Source of the DNA: a candidate division WOR-3 bacterium
GTDB lineage: Bacteria; Hydrothermota; Tepidihabitantia; SM23-42; JAOAFX01
Assembly (NCBI GenBank): GCA_039802005.1
Contig: JBDRVV010000021.1
Location: forward strand, 1 to 48,302
Length of the DNA stretch: 48,302 nucleotides
Direction: 5' to 3'
Positions within the stretch are counted from its first letter, which is position 1. Every line of letters starts with the position of its first letter. A program made the translations under genes and the position numbers. Positions 23,667 through 31,817 of the stretch are shown piece by piece. The notes beneath the pieces are model-generated. The model saw only the letters and a list, made by a program, of their open reading frames with translations. It was not told the DNA's origin and searched no databases.

Positions 23667-24146
23667 TTAAATAAAAAGTGTTATCTGCGCTTTTGAGGCA
23701 TTTTCAAGATATGTCGCCACTCCGACCACGCCTTTTAGCCCATCAATCAGTTCTTCTTTTTTCAAACCCATCACATTCATTGACATTTCACAGGCATAAA
23801 GATTCACACCAAGTTGTATTGCTATGTCAATGAGTTCGGGTAATGATGCAACCTTCTTTTTCTTCATCACATCCTTCATCATATTCGTTCCTATACCCAA
23901 CATATTCATTTTGGATAATGCAAGATTGTCAGCGCCTTTTGGTAACATCATCCCGAACATTTTCTCAATAAGTGATTTTCCTTTGACCTTTACCCCTTTT
24001 TTCCGCAAGGCACTCAGACCCCAGAAGGTGAAGAACATATCAACCTCCATTCCTGAGGCTGCAGCACCTGTGCCAATAATAAATGCGGCAAGGCATTTAT
24101 CAAGTTCACCGCTGAATACAATTATTGATACCCTGTCTTTAGCCAT
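23667..24146 (-). CDS. DsrE2-type sulfur carrier
   Basis: 159 residues, DsrE/DsrF/DrsH superfamily. RVSIIVFSGELDKCLAAFII at the N-terminus, MEVDMFFTFWGLSALRK, and the conserved cysteine Cys119 in NLYACEMSMNVMGL, which carries persulfide in DsrE2 proteins. Its Met- and Lys-rich middle is usual for this group. In lithotrophs DsrE2 works with TusA, which here is the next gene upstream. It is sometimes labelled peroxiredoxin-like in databases, but there is no thioredoxin fold. Confidence 0.85.
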   Translation of the reverse strand: MAKDRVSIIVFSGELDKCLAAFIIGTGAAASGMEVDMFFTFWGLSALRKKGVKVKGKSLIEKMFGMMLPKGADNLALSKMNMLGIGTNMMKDVMKKKKVASLPELIDIAIQLGVNLYACEMSMNVMGLKKEELIDGLKGVVGVATYLENASKAQITLFI

Positions 24147-24156
24147 TTTACTCCTT

Positions 24157-24390
24157 TCACTTTGTTTTTTGAATATATGCCTTTATTTCTTCAGCCCCTT
24201 CTTTAATTTCAATCAATTTTTGTTCGGTCTTTCTGCACCAGGCTTCGACATCAGGCACAAAAGAAGGGTCGGATGCTACAACTTCAATAATTTCGCCAAT
24301 TTTCATTTCTTTCATAGCCTGGGACAACTTCACAATTGGCATCGGACAGGAAAGCCCCCTGGCATCAAGAGTTTTTGTTATATTTTCCAT
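24157..24390 (-). CDS. tusA: TusA-family sulfur carrier
   Basis: 77 residues. KTLDARGLSCPMPIVKLSQAMKEM contains the CPxP motif with the persulfide Cys15. TusA passes sulfur from a cysteine desulfurase to TusBCD/DsrEFH or to molybdenum-cofactor and tRNA-thiolation enzymes. It is the first gene of the operon, with a strong promoter and a short leader containing CGAGG. Spacing to dsrE2 is 10 bases. Confidence 0.93.
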   Translation of the reverse strand: MENITKTLDARGLSCPMPIVKLSQAMKEMKIGEIIEVVASDPSFVPDVEAWCRKTEQKLIEIKEGAEEIKAYIQKTK

Positions 24391-24404
24391 AGCAACCTCG
24401 TATA

Positions 24405-24432
24405 ATTATATCCGAAAATTATTGTTAGTCAA
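24405..24432 (-). promoter_or_regulatory. promoter of tusA-dsr operon
   Basis: Minus strand: TTGACT (24432-24427), 16 bases, TATAAT (24410-24405), 14 bases before the tusA ATG. Confidence 0.85.
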
Positions 24433-24456
24433 CAGAAGTGAGAGGAGATAATGAAC

Positions 24457-24484
24457 TTGACTTTTTTTAAAAATTATATATGAT
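24457..24484 (+). promoter_or_regulatory. promoter of envelope coiled-coil genes
   Basis: TTGACT (24457-24462), 16 bases, TATGAT (24479-24484). It is divergent from the tusA promoter, with the two -35 boxes 24 bases apart. Confidence 0.75.
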
Positions 24485-24513
24485 TATTTATGCCAATCCA
24501 AGAAGGAGGTTTT

Positions 24514-24774
24514 ATGAAAAAATATGTCTGTTTCCTTCTTCTTGCTCTAATATTTTGGGGTTGTGGACCAAAATGGGCAAAGAAGGAGACAATGGATGCT
24601 CTGAACGAAGCGCGTGCTGCACTAAAATCTGCTGAAGCAAGATTATCAGAACTTGAGAATACAAAGGCACAATTACTTGCTCAAAAGGCTGAACTTGAAC
24701 AGGAAATTGCGAATCTCTCTGCTGAGGTAGATGCGCTACAGACAAAGATAGACTCCCGTTGCAAGAAGAAATAG
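24514..24774 (+). CDS. small coiled-coil lipoprotein
   Basis: 86 residues. MKKYVCFLLLALIFWGC is a lipoprotein signal with the lipobox cysteine at position 17. The rest (ALNEARAALKSAEARLSELE onward) is one continuous heptad coiled coil ending in RCKKK, resembling Lpp- or OmpP-like periplasmic spacers. The frame opens 8 codons earlier, but the ATG at 24514 has the Shine-Dalgarno AAGGAGG. It is probably cotranscribed with the LysM protein 9 bases downstream, which has a similar coiled coil. Likely role: envelope spacing or peptidoglycan linkage (inference). Confidence 0.82.
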   Translation: MKKYVCFLLLALIFWGCGPKWAKKETMDALNEARAALKSAEARLSELENTKAQLLAQKAELEQEIANLSAEVDALQTKIDSRCKKK

Positions 24775-24783
24775 GAGGTTGAA

Positions 24784-25374
24784 ATGAGAAAAATGACAAT
24801 TTTAATACTTTTATTGCTTCCCTTTACAATAATTTTTGCGCAAGAGAAACTGACTGAAGAACAGGCGCAGGCAGAGTTACTGCGAGTAAAAGAACAATTA
24901 CAACAGACAGAAGCAAAAATTTCAACTCTTGAATCCGAAGTAGCGAATTTAAAAGCAGAGATTTCTGGTCTGGAATCAAGGCGCGATGAACTGAAGAACA
25001 AACTTGCAGAATTGAAAGAGACCTGGAAAAGATGCCAATACGGTAGGTATAAGGTTAACGAAGGTGACTGGCTTTCTAAGATTGCAAGTATGCGCAATGT
25101 TTATGCTGATGGCAAAAAATGGCCTATGATATACGAAGCCAATAAGGATAAAATTAAAAACCCGAATTTGATATATCCGGGTTGGATTTTATTGATTCCC
25201 ACCCTTGATTCATATACCGTGCTTCCGGGCGACTGTCTATGGATGATTGCCTCATATCTCTCAATATATTCGGATGCAAAGAAATGGCCTGAAATATATG
25301 AGGCAAACAAAGATAAGATTAAAGATCCTGATTTGATACACCCGAAACAGGTTATTACTATCCCGCGTGAATAA
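24784..25374 (+). CDS. secreted coiled-coil protein with two LysM domains
   Basis: 196 residues. Signal peptide 1-19 (ending IIFAQ), coiled coil about 24-80, then two LysM peptidoglycan-binding modules: YKVNEGDWLSKIASM (from about 88) and YTVLPGDCLWMIASYL (from about 141). Each is followed by the near-identical KKWPxIYEANKDKIKxPxLI and ends in IPT or IPRE. Shine-Dalgarno AGGAGG. It probably anchors to the cell wall. The preceding lipoprotein shares its coiled-coil style and operon. Confidence 0.88.
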   Translation: MRKMTILILLLLPFTIIFAQEKLTEEQAQAELLRVKEQLQQTEAKISTLESEVANLKAEISGLESRRDELKNKLAELKETWKRCQYGRYKVNEGDWLSKIASMRNVYADGKKWPMIYEANKDKIKNPNLIYPGWILLIPTLDSYTVLPGDCLWMIASYLSIYSDAKKWPEIYEANKDKIKDPDLIHPKQVITIPRE

Positions 25375-25384
25375 AAATTGAAAA

Positions 25385-25410
25385 GGAGGATAGTTAGTTA
25401 GCTCTCCTCC
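25385..25410 (+). other. hairpin between LysM gene and phoH
   Basis: GGAGGA (25385-25390) can pair with TCCTCC (25405-25410) across a 14-base loop. There is no T run directly after it, so it is a weak terminator candidate. It also contains a Shine-Dalgarno-like GGAGG that would be masked in the hairpin. Confidence 0.4.
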
Positions 25411-25433
25411 CCTGATTAAGAACAAATAATTTT

Positions 25434-26336
25434 TTGAAAGCAGCAATTTCATTAAGTGGTTATGATCCTGCATATATTTTAGGTATGCAGGATGAACTAT
25501 TGAAATATGTACAGGGTGAATTCGGTATTATTGTTGTATTTCGTAATGAAACAATATATTTAAAAGGACCCAACGAAAAGGTAAAGAAAGCGAAAGTCTT
25601 TATACAGGATGTATTGAAGTCTTATCCTAAGCCTTTTACCCCCCAGAAATATGTTCAATCAGATGAAGAAGAAGGATTAAGTACAATTATAACACCCAAG
25701 CGCACCGTGCGTGCAAGGAGCCCTGGACAGGAATCGTATTTAAAAGCAATAGATGAATTTGACATTGTTGTCAGTATTGGACCTGCAGGAACAGGAAAGA
25801 CATACCTTGGTGTGGCAAAAGCAGTTTCCTATTTGATGGATAAAAAAGTAGAGCGGATCATTTTAACCCGTCCAGCAGTTGAAGCTGGGGAGTCACTTGG
25901 TTTTCTTCCTGGTGCCATTGAAGAAAAGGTTGATCCATATCTGCGTCCCCTATTTGACGCATTAAATGATTTTCTGCCATATGACCGCATAAGAAAATAT
26001 CTTGATATGAAAGTTATCGAAGTCGCACCGCTTGCCTATATGCGGGGGAGAACACTGAATGATGCCTTTATAATACTTGATGAAGCCCAGAATACTACAG
26101 GAATGCAGATGAAAATGTTTTTAACCAGGATGGGATGGAGGTCAAAGGTGGTAGTTACCGGAGATATAACTCAGATTGACCTTCCAACTAATGTTCTTTC
26201 CGGACTTGTTGAAATACAACAACTATTATCTAGTATAAAAGGTATTAAATTTGTCTATCTGAATGAAAATGATGTTGTAAGACATAAACTTGTGCAGGAC
26301 ATAATTCGTGCTTATGAAAATAAAAATTCATTATAA
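25434..26336 (+). CDS. phoH: PhoH-family ATPase
   Basis: 300 residues. An N-terminal KH-like segment (about 5-62) precedes a PhoH P-loop domain: Walker A GPAGTGKT (116-123), [16 protein letters not shown], Walker [25 protein letters not shown] and [12 protein letters not shown]. PhoH-like proteins act in RNA metabolism and stress response, and in many bacteria the gene sits before ybeY, as here. The start is TTG at 25434 without a Shine-Dalgarno; homology begins about there, so an upstream start is unlikely. The 3' end overlaps the pgpH-like gene by 23 bases. Confidence 0.93.
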   Translation: MKAAISLSGYDPAYILGMQDELLKYVQGEFGIIVVFRNETIYLKGPNEKVKKAKVFIQDVLKSYPKPFTPQKYVQSDEEEGLSTIITPKRTVRARSPGQESYLKAIDEFDIVVSIGPAGTGKTYLGVAKAVSYLMDKKVERIILTRPAVEAGESLGFLPGAIEEKVDPYLRPLFDALNDFLPYDRIRKYLDMKVIEVAPLAYMRGRTLNDAFIILDEAQNTTGMQMKMFLTRMGWRSKVVVTGDITQIDLPTNVLSGLVEIQQLLSSIKGIKFVYLNENDVVRHKLVQDIIRAYENKNSL

Positions 26337-28386
26337 ATATATTCTTCTAATCGCAGTGCTTTTTTATTTAAATATAATCTTTTTGCCACCATTGGGGGGA
26401 AGACGTTTTAATTTTAAGGAAGGGGAGATTGCTACCGAAGACATAATTGCACCTTATGATTTTTCTATACCCAAGACCGAAGATGAACTAATTGAGGAAA
26501 GGAGTGCAATTGCTCAGCGCCTTCCCCCTGTGTATGATTATAATTATGGTGTTGTCAAAAATTTAGAGACGACGATCGGCGGTCTGGAAAAAATGATCGA
26601 CACACTTAAAAACGTGTATAATCGCGATTCAGTTATCTATTTAATTCAAAGAGAATTTGGTTTACCAAGGGATTTAGTACAGTACCTGTTAAAGAATGAC
26701 TACAAATATACCCTCCGAAAATTATTAAAGGAATTAGGCTTTTACCTTTCCAAAGGTATTATTTCAGATAAATCCATTCCTTATAAGATTTTGATAGTGA
26801 TAAGGGGAGACAAAGAAACATTAATATCAATTGATGAAATTTATTCAATCGCTGAAGCAGAGAGCATCCTCTGTATAAAGGTACCAAATGAATATAGACA
26901 ATTAGTTAAATTTTTCATTAAAGCAAATATAATTTTTAACAAACAGGAGACAGAAAGAAGGATTGACGAAGTTTATGCGAATGTTAAAAAGACCAAGGGC
27001 GAAGTATTGAAGGGTGAATTGATTGTTGAAAAACATAAAAAAATTGAACGTAGTGCAATAGAAAAACTAATGGCGCTCGAAAAGACTTACACTGCTTCCG
27101 GGACACGTGCAATTTTAAAGACACTCATCTTCCGTAATTTACTTTTTATCGGTCTATTTTTATTGTTTTTGTACTACAGCCGCCAGGCGAATTTAGAATT
27201 ATTTAAAGAAAAAAACTTGTATTTTGTACTTTTACTATTAGTAATCTATGTGGCTGTAGGCAAGATTACTTACGAAACAGGAACGATTTACCTGCTACCC
27301 ATTTCTTTTTTCATATTTTTATTCTCGGTCTTTTTTAATTTCTATGCAGGTTTTTTTATAGCGTTTTTTTTAAGTTCAATTTTTGGAATTATATATAATT
27401 CATTACCGACATTTGTCTTCCTCTTGATAACTGGTGTTGTCGCAAATTTAATTGTGCGTTCTTTAAAAAGCAGATATCTGTTATATCGCCCTGTGCTGTA
27501 TTTAAGCCTTGCTAATATTGTTGTTATTTTTTTTATTGATAATTACCTCACAAGAACCGGTATAAATATAATAAATATGGGACTGGGAATATTGAATGCC
27601 TTTATAAGTGTTGTTGCACTGGCAATATTCCTGCCACTTTTTGAACACTTTTTTGATTTTACAACTGATTTTACTTTGATAGAACTTGGTAATTTAAATC
27701 TTCCAATATTCAAAGAGATGTCAGTGCGTGCACCGGGAACTTATCATCATTCAGTTGTCGTCGGTAACCTTGCTGAAGCGGGTGCGAGTGCCATTGGTGC
27801 TGATCCAGTCCTTGCACGTGTTGGTGCATATTATCATGATATTGGAAAGTTAAAAAAACCAGAATATTTTATTGAAAATCAGATTGGGCAGAAAAATCCC
27901 CATGATAATCTAAAACCACAGATGAGTGCCCTTGTTATAATATCACATGTCAAAGATGGCTTTGAAATGGGTAAGGATATGAAATTGCCCAAAAAGATTC
28001 TTTCAATAATTTCCGAACATCACGGAACATCCCGGATTGAAAGTTTTTATAGAAAAGCCCTCCATTCTGCAGAAAAAATAAGCGAAGATGTTTTCAATTA
28101 TCCTGGCCCGAAGCCTAAGACCAAAGAGGCAGCACTTGTAATGCTCGCTGATTCAGTGGAGGCAGCAGCGCGCGCAGAAAAAAATATTACCGTCACTAAA
28201 TTGCAGAAAATTTTAAAAGATAGTTTTGATAAAAAATTCAACGAAGGTCAGCTTGATGATTGCCCTATAAGCAGGGTTGACCTTGAACATATAAAGACTG
28301 CATTTCTGCCTATATTGTTAGGAATCTTCCATCCGAGGATTGATTATGAAAATGAAACTAAAGAAGATAATAATAAAAATTTATAA
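26314..28386 (+). CDS. 7TM-HD membrane phosphohydrolase (PgpH-like)
   Basis: 690 residues. An N-terminal transmembrane helix is followed by an extracytoplasmic 7TMR-HDED-like domain to about 265, and then about seven transmembrane helices (residues 268-440). A cytoplasmic HD domain follows with [17 protein letters not shown], the metal-binding YYHDIGK at about His507-Asp508, IISEHHGT and ADSVEAAAR. This architecture matches PgpH c-di-AMP phosphodiesterases. The c-di-AMP substrate is inferred from the family. Translation is probably coupled to phoH (23-base overlap), and ybeY overlaps its 3' end. The ATG at 26314 is preferred to the GTG two codons earlier. Confidence 0.9.
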   Translation: MKIKIHYKYILLIAVLFYLNIIFLPPLGGRRFNFKEGEIATEDIIAPYDFSIPKTEDELIEERSAIAQRLPPVYDYNYGVVKNLETTIGGLEKMIDTLKNVYNRDSVIYLIQREFGLPRDLVQYLLKNDYKYTLRKLLKELGFYLSKGIISDKSIPYKILIVIRGDKETLISIDEIYSIAEAESILCIKVPNEYRQLVKFFIKANIIFNKQETERRIDEVYANVKKTKGEVLKGELIVEKHKKIERSAIEKLMALEKTYTASGTRAILKTLIFRNLLFIGLFLLFLYYSRQANLELFKEKNLYFVLLLLVIYVAVGKITYETGTIYLLPISFFIFLFSVFFNFYAGFFIAFFLSSIFGIIYNSLPTFVFLLITGVVANLIVRSLKSRYLLYRPVLYLSLANIVVIFFIDNYLTRTGINIINMGLGILNAFISVVALAIFLPLFEHFFDFTTDFTLIELGNLNLPIFKEMSVRAPGTYHHSVVVGNLAEAGASAIGADPVLARVGAYYHDIGKLKKPEYFIENQIGQKNPHDNLKPQMSALVIISHVKDGFEMGKDMKLPKKILSIISEHHGTSRIESFYRKALHSAEKISEDVFNYPGPKPKTKEAALVMLADSVEAAARAEKNITVTKLQKILKDSFDKKFNEGQLDDCPISRVDLEHIKTAFLPILLGIFHPRIDYENETKEDNNKNL

Positions 28387-28750
28387 TCTGATAGATAATA
28401 AAATTTGTGATACATTGAGATTAAAAAATTTTACGAGGTATGTTTTAGAAAAAGAAAAATTTTATGATTTAACTTCAGTTAATGTTGTAATTGCTGACGC
28501 ATCTTATCTTAAAGAGTTAAACAAAAAGTTTTTTAAACGTAATAAAACGACAAATGTAATTTCTTTCAACCTTGGCAATCTTGGTGAGATTTACATATCA
28601 ATGGACGCAGTAATTTTTCCTGAAGATTTGTATTATTATCTGGTGCACGGTCTATTACATATTGCTGGTTATGACCATAAAACAAAAAAAGCTGAAATGT
28701 TGATGGATAAAAAATGTAGGGAATATATAAAGAAATTTCTATCTGATTGA
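28346..28750 (+). CDS. ybeY: endoribonuclease YbeY
   Basis: 134 residues, a zinc-dependent RNase for 16S rRNA maturation and ribosome quality control. TTNVISFNLG and the diagnostic HGLLHIAGYDH (three His ligands) are present. It overlaps the pgpH-like gene by 41 bases, and a GAGG eight bases upstream supports the ATG at 28346; the ATG at 28352 is possible. The phoH-pgpH-ybeY order is a widely conserved cluster. Confidence 0.94.
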   Translation: MKMKLKKIIIKIYNLIDNKICDTLRLKNFTRYVLEKEKFYDLTSVNVVIADASYLKELNKKFFKRNKTTNVISFNLGNLGEIYISMDAVIFPEDLYYYLVHGLLHIAGYDHKTKKAEMLMDKKCREYIKKFLSD

Positions 28751-28765
28751 TTAATTAAAAAAATT

Positions 28766-29737
28766 ATGATTTTGTACTGGGTTATAATCTTTGTTTTAAT
28801 TATTTGTAGTGCTTTCTTTTCGGGCATGGAAGCGGCAGTTTTTTCCATAAGTAAATTTCGTGTCAAGAGTCTATTGTTTGATAATGTAAAAGGTGCAAAG
28901 AGTTTATCTCGCATAAAAGATAATTCTGGTAAGACGCTTTCCACATTACTATTATTGAATGACCTGGTTAATATCGGCGCATCTTCTGTTGCAACAATAA
29001 TAATAAGTCAGGTATTGCAAAATTATCAGCTAAGCCCGGTGTTCTTTTATTTCTCTGAGATATTTATAATGACATTCGTCCTTTTACTTTTTGGTGAAAT
29101 TACACCCAAAACTATTTTTCTTAACAATGCAGAGTTTTTTTCATTAAAATTAAGTTTTATTATTGAATTTCTTAACAAAATAACAATCCCATTCACAAAA
29201 ATTACAACTGCAATCACACATACTATTATTCCTGCTAAACGAAGTGTGTATATTTCAGAAGAGGATATAAAAAAAATGTTGGTTGAGGCAAAAAAATTAA
29301 AAATTCTTGATGAGACAGAAGAACAATTAGGGTATAGAATACTTAAATTCGGAAAAGCCCTTGTTGAAGAGATAATGGTTCCATTAAAGAATGTAATTGG
29401 ATTGTATATGAATGAGTCGGTGGATGATGCAATCAATTTAATGAAAAAAACAGGACATTTACGTATCTGCGTGTATGATAATGAGAATAAGGTAATAGGA
29501 GTATTATATGCCAAAGACATTATTCTGAAAAATTTAAAAAGCAATACCCCGGTTTCAGCGTGTATGCGTAAGCCATTTTTTGTCCTAAATACAAAACCGA
29601 TCGACGAATTACTTGCTGAATTTAGAAAAAAAGGAGTGCATTTTGCCGTGGTGTGTGATAATGAAGGGGAATTTTTAGGTATTGTTACCCTGAATGATGT
29701 TTTTAAATATCTTTTTGGTGATATTCCTGGGGTTTGA
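28766..29737 (+). CDS. DUF21-CBS membrane protein (CNNM/CorC family)
   Basis: 323 residues. An N-terminal DUF21 transporter domain has about four membrane helices (ILYWVIIFVLIICSAFFSGMEAAVFS, FGEITPKTIF). Two CBS modules follow (about 190-310: EIMVPLKNVIG ... GVLYAKDII ... FLGIVTLNDVFKYLFG). The C-terminal CorC/HlyC domain found in many relatives is absent. Family members transport or regulate Mg2+ or other divalent ions. It is followed one base later by a paralogue. Confidence 0.88.
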   Translation: MILYWVIIFVLIICSAFFSGMEAAVFSISKFRVKSLLFDNVKGAKSLSRIKDNSGKTLSTLLLLNDLVNIGASSVATIIISQVLQNYQLSPVFFYFSEIFIMTFVLLLFGEITPKTIFLNNAEFFSLKLSFIIEFLNKITIPFTKITTAITHTIIPAKRSVYISEEDIKKMLVEAKKLKILDETEEQLGYRILKFGKALVEEIMVPLKNVIGLYMNESVDDAINLMKKTGHLRICVYDNENKVIGVLYAKDIILKNLKSNTPVSACMRKPFFVLNTKPIDELLAEFRKKGVHFAVVCDNEGEFLGIVTLNDVFKYLFGDIPGV

Positions 29738-29738
29738 T

Positions 29739-30665
29739 ATGCTACTAATTTTACTTGCTATAATATTAGTCCTGCTAATCGGAATCTTTACTTCATCAGA
29801 AACTGCCTTTCTTTGTGTAGATAAAACGAAGGTCTTCTATTCTGCAGAAGAGAAAAAATCCTGGGCTATGATAACAAAAAAATTTATTCAAAAACCTGCA
29901 GAATTTTTTTCAACGATACTTGTTTGCGAAGATTTTCTTATTGTGATTGCTTCCAATCTTATGGCAATATATTTTATTAGCAACCATGGTGAAAATTGGG
30001 TTTTTCTTTCTACTATTATATTATCTTTTTTCTCTTTGATATTCGGTCAATTGATACCTAAATCCATAGCCCTGTTATATCCGGAAAGAACACTTATGAT
30101 AACCGCAAGAATGATTGTTTTTTTCAAAACTCTGCTTCTACCTATTGTTACATTATTTGCAGGAATAAGCCAGAGTCTTGCCAGCCTATTTAAAACGCAT
30201 TCCATTGGCGCAATCATCCGCCATCAGGACATAGTCTTTGCGATAAGTGAATATGAAAAAGATACAAGTTTGCTTGCTGCAAGATTGTTTGATTTTTCGA
30301 AAAGAAAAGTTTTTGAAATTATGGTTCCAATAAATATGGCATTGGTCTGTAGAAAGGGTGAAGATTTTAAGAAATTGTGTTTTGAATCCGACAGGATATT
30401 CAGATATGTCCCTATACTGGATATGGAAAAAAATGAAGTTATCGGTATAATTAATACAAAAGACTACTTCCTTTACGGTTCAGTTCAAATTAAATCGCCA
30501 TTTTTCATAAACGAAAACGAGAAATGTATGCAGGTATTTTTAAAGATGAAAGAGAAAAAAGAACATATAGCTGTTATTCAAGATAGAAACCTTAAGGCGG
30601 TTGGAATAATCACCATTTACGACCTTATTGAAGAACTCGTGGGTGCAATAAGAGAAGAGCGGTAA
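29739..30665 (+). CDS. DUF21-CBS membrane protein, second paralogue
   Basis: 308 residues. It has the same layout as its upstream neighbour: DUF21 with IGIFTSSETAFLCVDKTKVF and FGQLIPKSIALLYPE, then CBS modules (EIMVPINMALVC ... NEVIGIINTKDYF ... AVGIITIYDLIEELVG). Sequence identity to the neighbour looks low, so the tandem is old; the pair may form a heterodimer, as reported for similar clostridial and Bacillus tandems (inference). The ATG at 29739 follows the previous stop by one base; the upstream frame extension overlaps the neighbour and is rejected. Confidence 0.86.
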   Translation: MLLILLAIILVLLIGIFTSSETAFLCVDKTKVFYSAEEKKSWAMITKKFIQKPAEFFSTILVCEDFLIVIASNLMAIYFISNHGENWVFLSTIILSFFSLIFGQLIPKSIALLYPERTLMITARMIVFFKTLLLPIVTLFAGISQSLASLFKTHSIGAIIRHQDIVFAISEYEKDTSLLAARLFDFSKRKVFEIMVPINMALVCRKGEDFKKLCFESDRIFRYVPILDMEKNEVIGIINTKDYFLYGSVQIKSPFFINENEKCMQVFLKMKEKKEHIAVIQDRNLKAVGIITIYDLIEELVGAIREER

Positions 30666-30673
30666 ATAAACTA

Positions 30674-30701
30674 TTGACTTTGTTAAAAAATTTAATATAA
30701 T
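30674..30701 (+). promoter_or_regulatory. tRNA-Phe promoter
   Basis: TTGACT (30674-30679), 16 bases, TATAAT (30696-30701), 11 bases before the mature tRNA. Confidence 0.88.
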
Positions 30702-30712
30702 AAACAATCTTT

Positions 30713-30785
30713 GCCAGGGTAGCTCAGTTGGTAGAGCACCGGACTGAAAATCCGGGTGTCCGCAGTTCGATTCTGCGCCCTGGCA
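30713..30785 (+). tRNA. tRNA-Phe (anticodon GAA)
   Basis: Acceptor GCCAGGG pairs with CCCTGGC. D arm GCTC...GAGC. Anticodon arm CCGGA-CTGAAAA-TCCGG gives GAA. T arm CGCAG-TTCGATT-CTGCG. Discriminator A; CCA is not encoded. Confidence 0.97.
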
Positions 30786-30875
30786 TTTTTATTATCAATG
30801 AATAAACATAAATTGGTTGATTGTGGGGTTTTTGGTTTCAGGGAAAAATAATATCATACATTTTTATTGATTATT

Positions 30876-31772
30876 ATGGCGAAGTATATAGGTGAAATTG
30901 CGGCATTGGGAACTTCTTTTTGCTGGGCGTTTGGTTCAATTTTTTTTACTATCGCATCAAGATTGATTGGTCCAAATGAGGTAAACCGTATCAGATTAGT
31001 TTTGGGAATGTTATTTCTGATGTTAACTCACTTTTTTTTGTTTGGAAGTCCAATACCTGCAAATGCTTGTCGTCAACATTGGTTCTGGTTTGGAATATCA
31101 GGTTTAATTGGTTTTACAATCGGTGATACCTTTTTATTTCGTGGATATGTTTTGATAGGACCACGCCTGACAATGTTGCTGATGTCACTTTCTCCAATTT
31201 TTGGATCGATGCTCGCCTGGATTTTTCTTGGCGAAAATTTAAATTTAATAGAAGTTTCAGGAATTGTGATTACGATCGCAGGAATTTCATTGGTGCTTTA
31301 TGAAAAAAGAGAGACAGACCAAAAAAACAAAGAATTTTTGGCAGGTGTCTTTTGTGGTTTGGGTGCTTCTTTATGCCAGGCACTCGGTTATTTTGCGTCG
31401 AAAAAAGGACTCTTGTATAACAATTTTCCGGCATTGTCTGGAAATTTAATCAGAATTATGTCAGGTGCCATTTTTATATGGATTATTGCTTTATTCCAAA
31501 AACAGGCTTTTAGAACTGTTTTGCGTTTATCCAATAAGAAAGCTGATATTGCAATGCTGGGTGGTGCTATATTCGGACCATTTATCGGTGTCTGGCTTTC
31601 TCTAATTGCTATACAGCATAGTTATATAGGTATCGCATCTACATTGATGGCACTCCCTCCGGTGATTTTAATTCCTCTTTCGCATTGGATATTTAAGGAA
31701 CGTGTTACTTATATTGCGATCATTGGTACTTTAATAGCAGTATGCGGAGTTTCGCTAATTTTTCTTAGATAA
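30876..31772 (+). CDS. EamA/DMT-family transporter
   Basis: 298 residues, about ten transmembrane helices in two EamA repeats (YIGEIAALGTSFCWAFGSIFFT and FLAGVFCGLGASLCQALGYF). The motif LFRGYVLIGPRLTMLLMSLSPIFGSML is typical of this permease group. It differs clearly from the DMT protein at 2330-3205. Substrate unknown. The ATG at 30876 is chosen over a TTG three codons earlier. No Shine-Dalgarno and no convincing promoter were seen in the 90 bases after tRNA-Phe. Confidence 0.85.
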   Translation: MAKYIGEIAALGTSFCWAFGSIFFTIASRLIGPNEVNRIRLVLGMLFLMLTHFFLFGSPIPANACRQHWFWFGISGLIGFTIGDTFLFRGYVLIGPRLTMLLMSLSPIFGSMLAWIFLGENLNLIEVSGIVITIAGISLVLYEKRETDQKNKEFLAGVFCGLGASLCQALGYFASKKGLLYNNFPALSGNLIRIMSGAIFIWIIALFQKQAFRTVLRLSNKKADIAMLGGAIFGPFIGVWLSLIAIQHSYIGIASTLMALPPVILIPLSHWIFKERVTYIAIIGTLIAVCGVSLIFLR

Positions 31773-31781
31773 ACATTTTAA

Positions 31782-31809
31782 TTGACAAACATTAAAATTT
31801 CGATAAAAT
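31782..31809 (+). promoter_or_regulatory. promoter of chemosensory operon, near-leaderless
   Basis: TTGACA (31782-31787), 16 bases, TAAAAT (31804-31809), 8 bases before the ATG at 31818. No Shine-Dalgarno is present. Confidence 0.75.
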
Positions 31810-31817
31810 AATACTAT

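Noticed and set aside
23667-24146. Peroxiredoxin
   Set aside because: There is no thioredoxin-fold peroxidatic motif; the sequence fits the DsrE2 family.
22680-24390. Dissimilatory sulfate reduction or sulfur oxidation operon
   Set aside because: Only the carrier proteins are present; dsrAB, dsrC, dsrMKJOP and apr genes are absent from the window.
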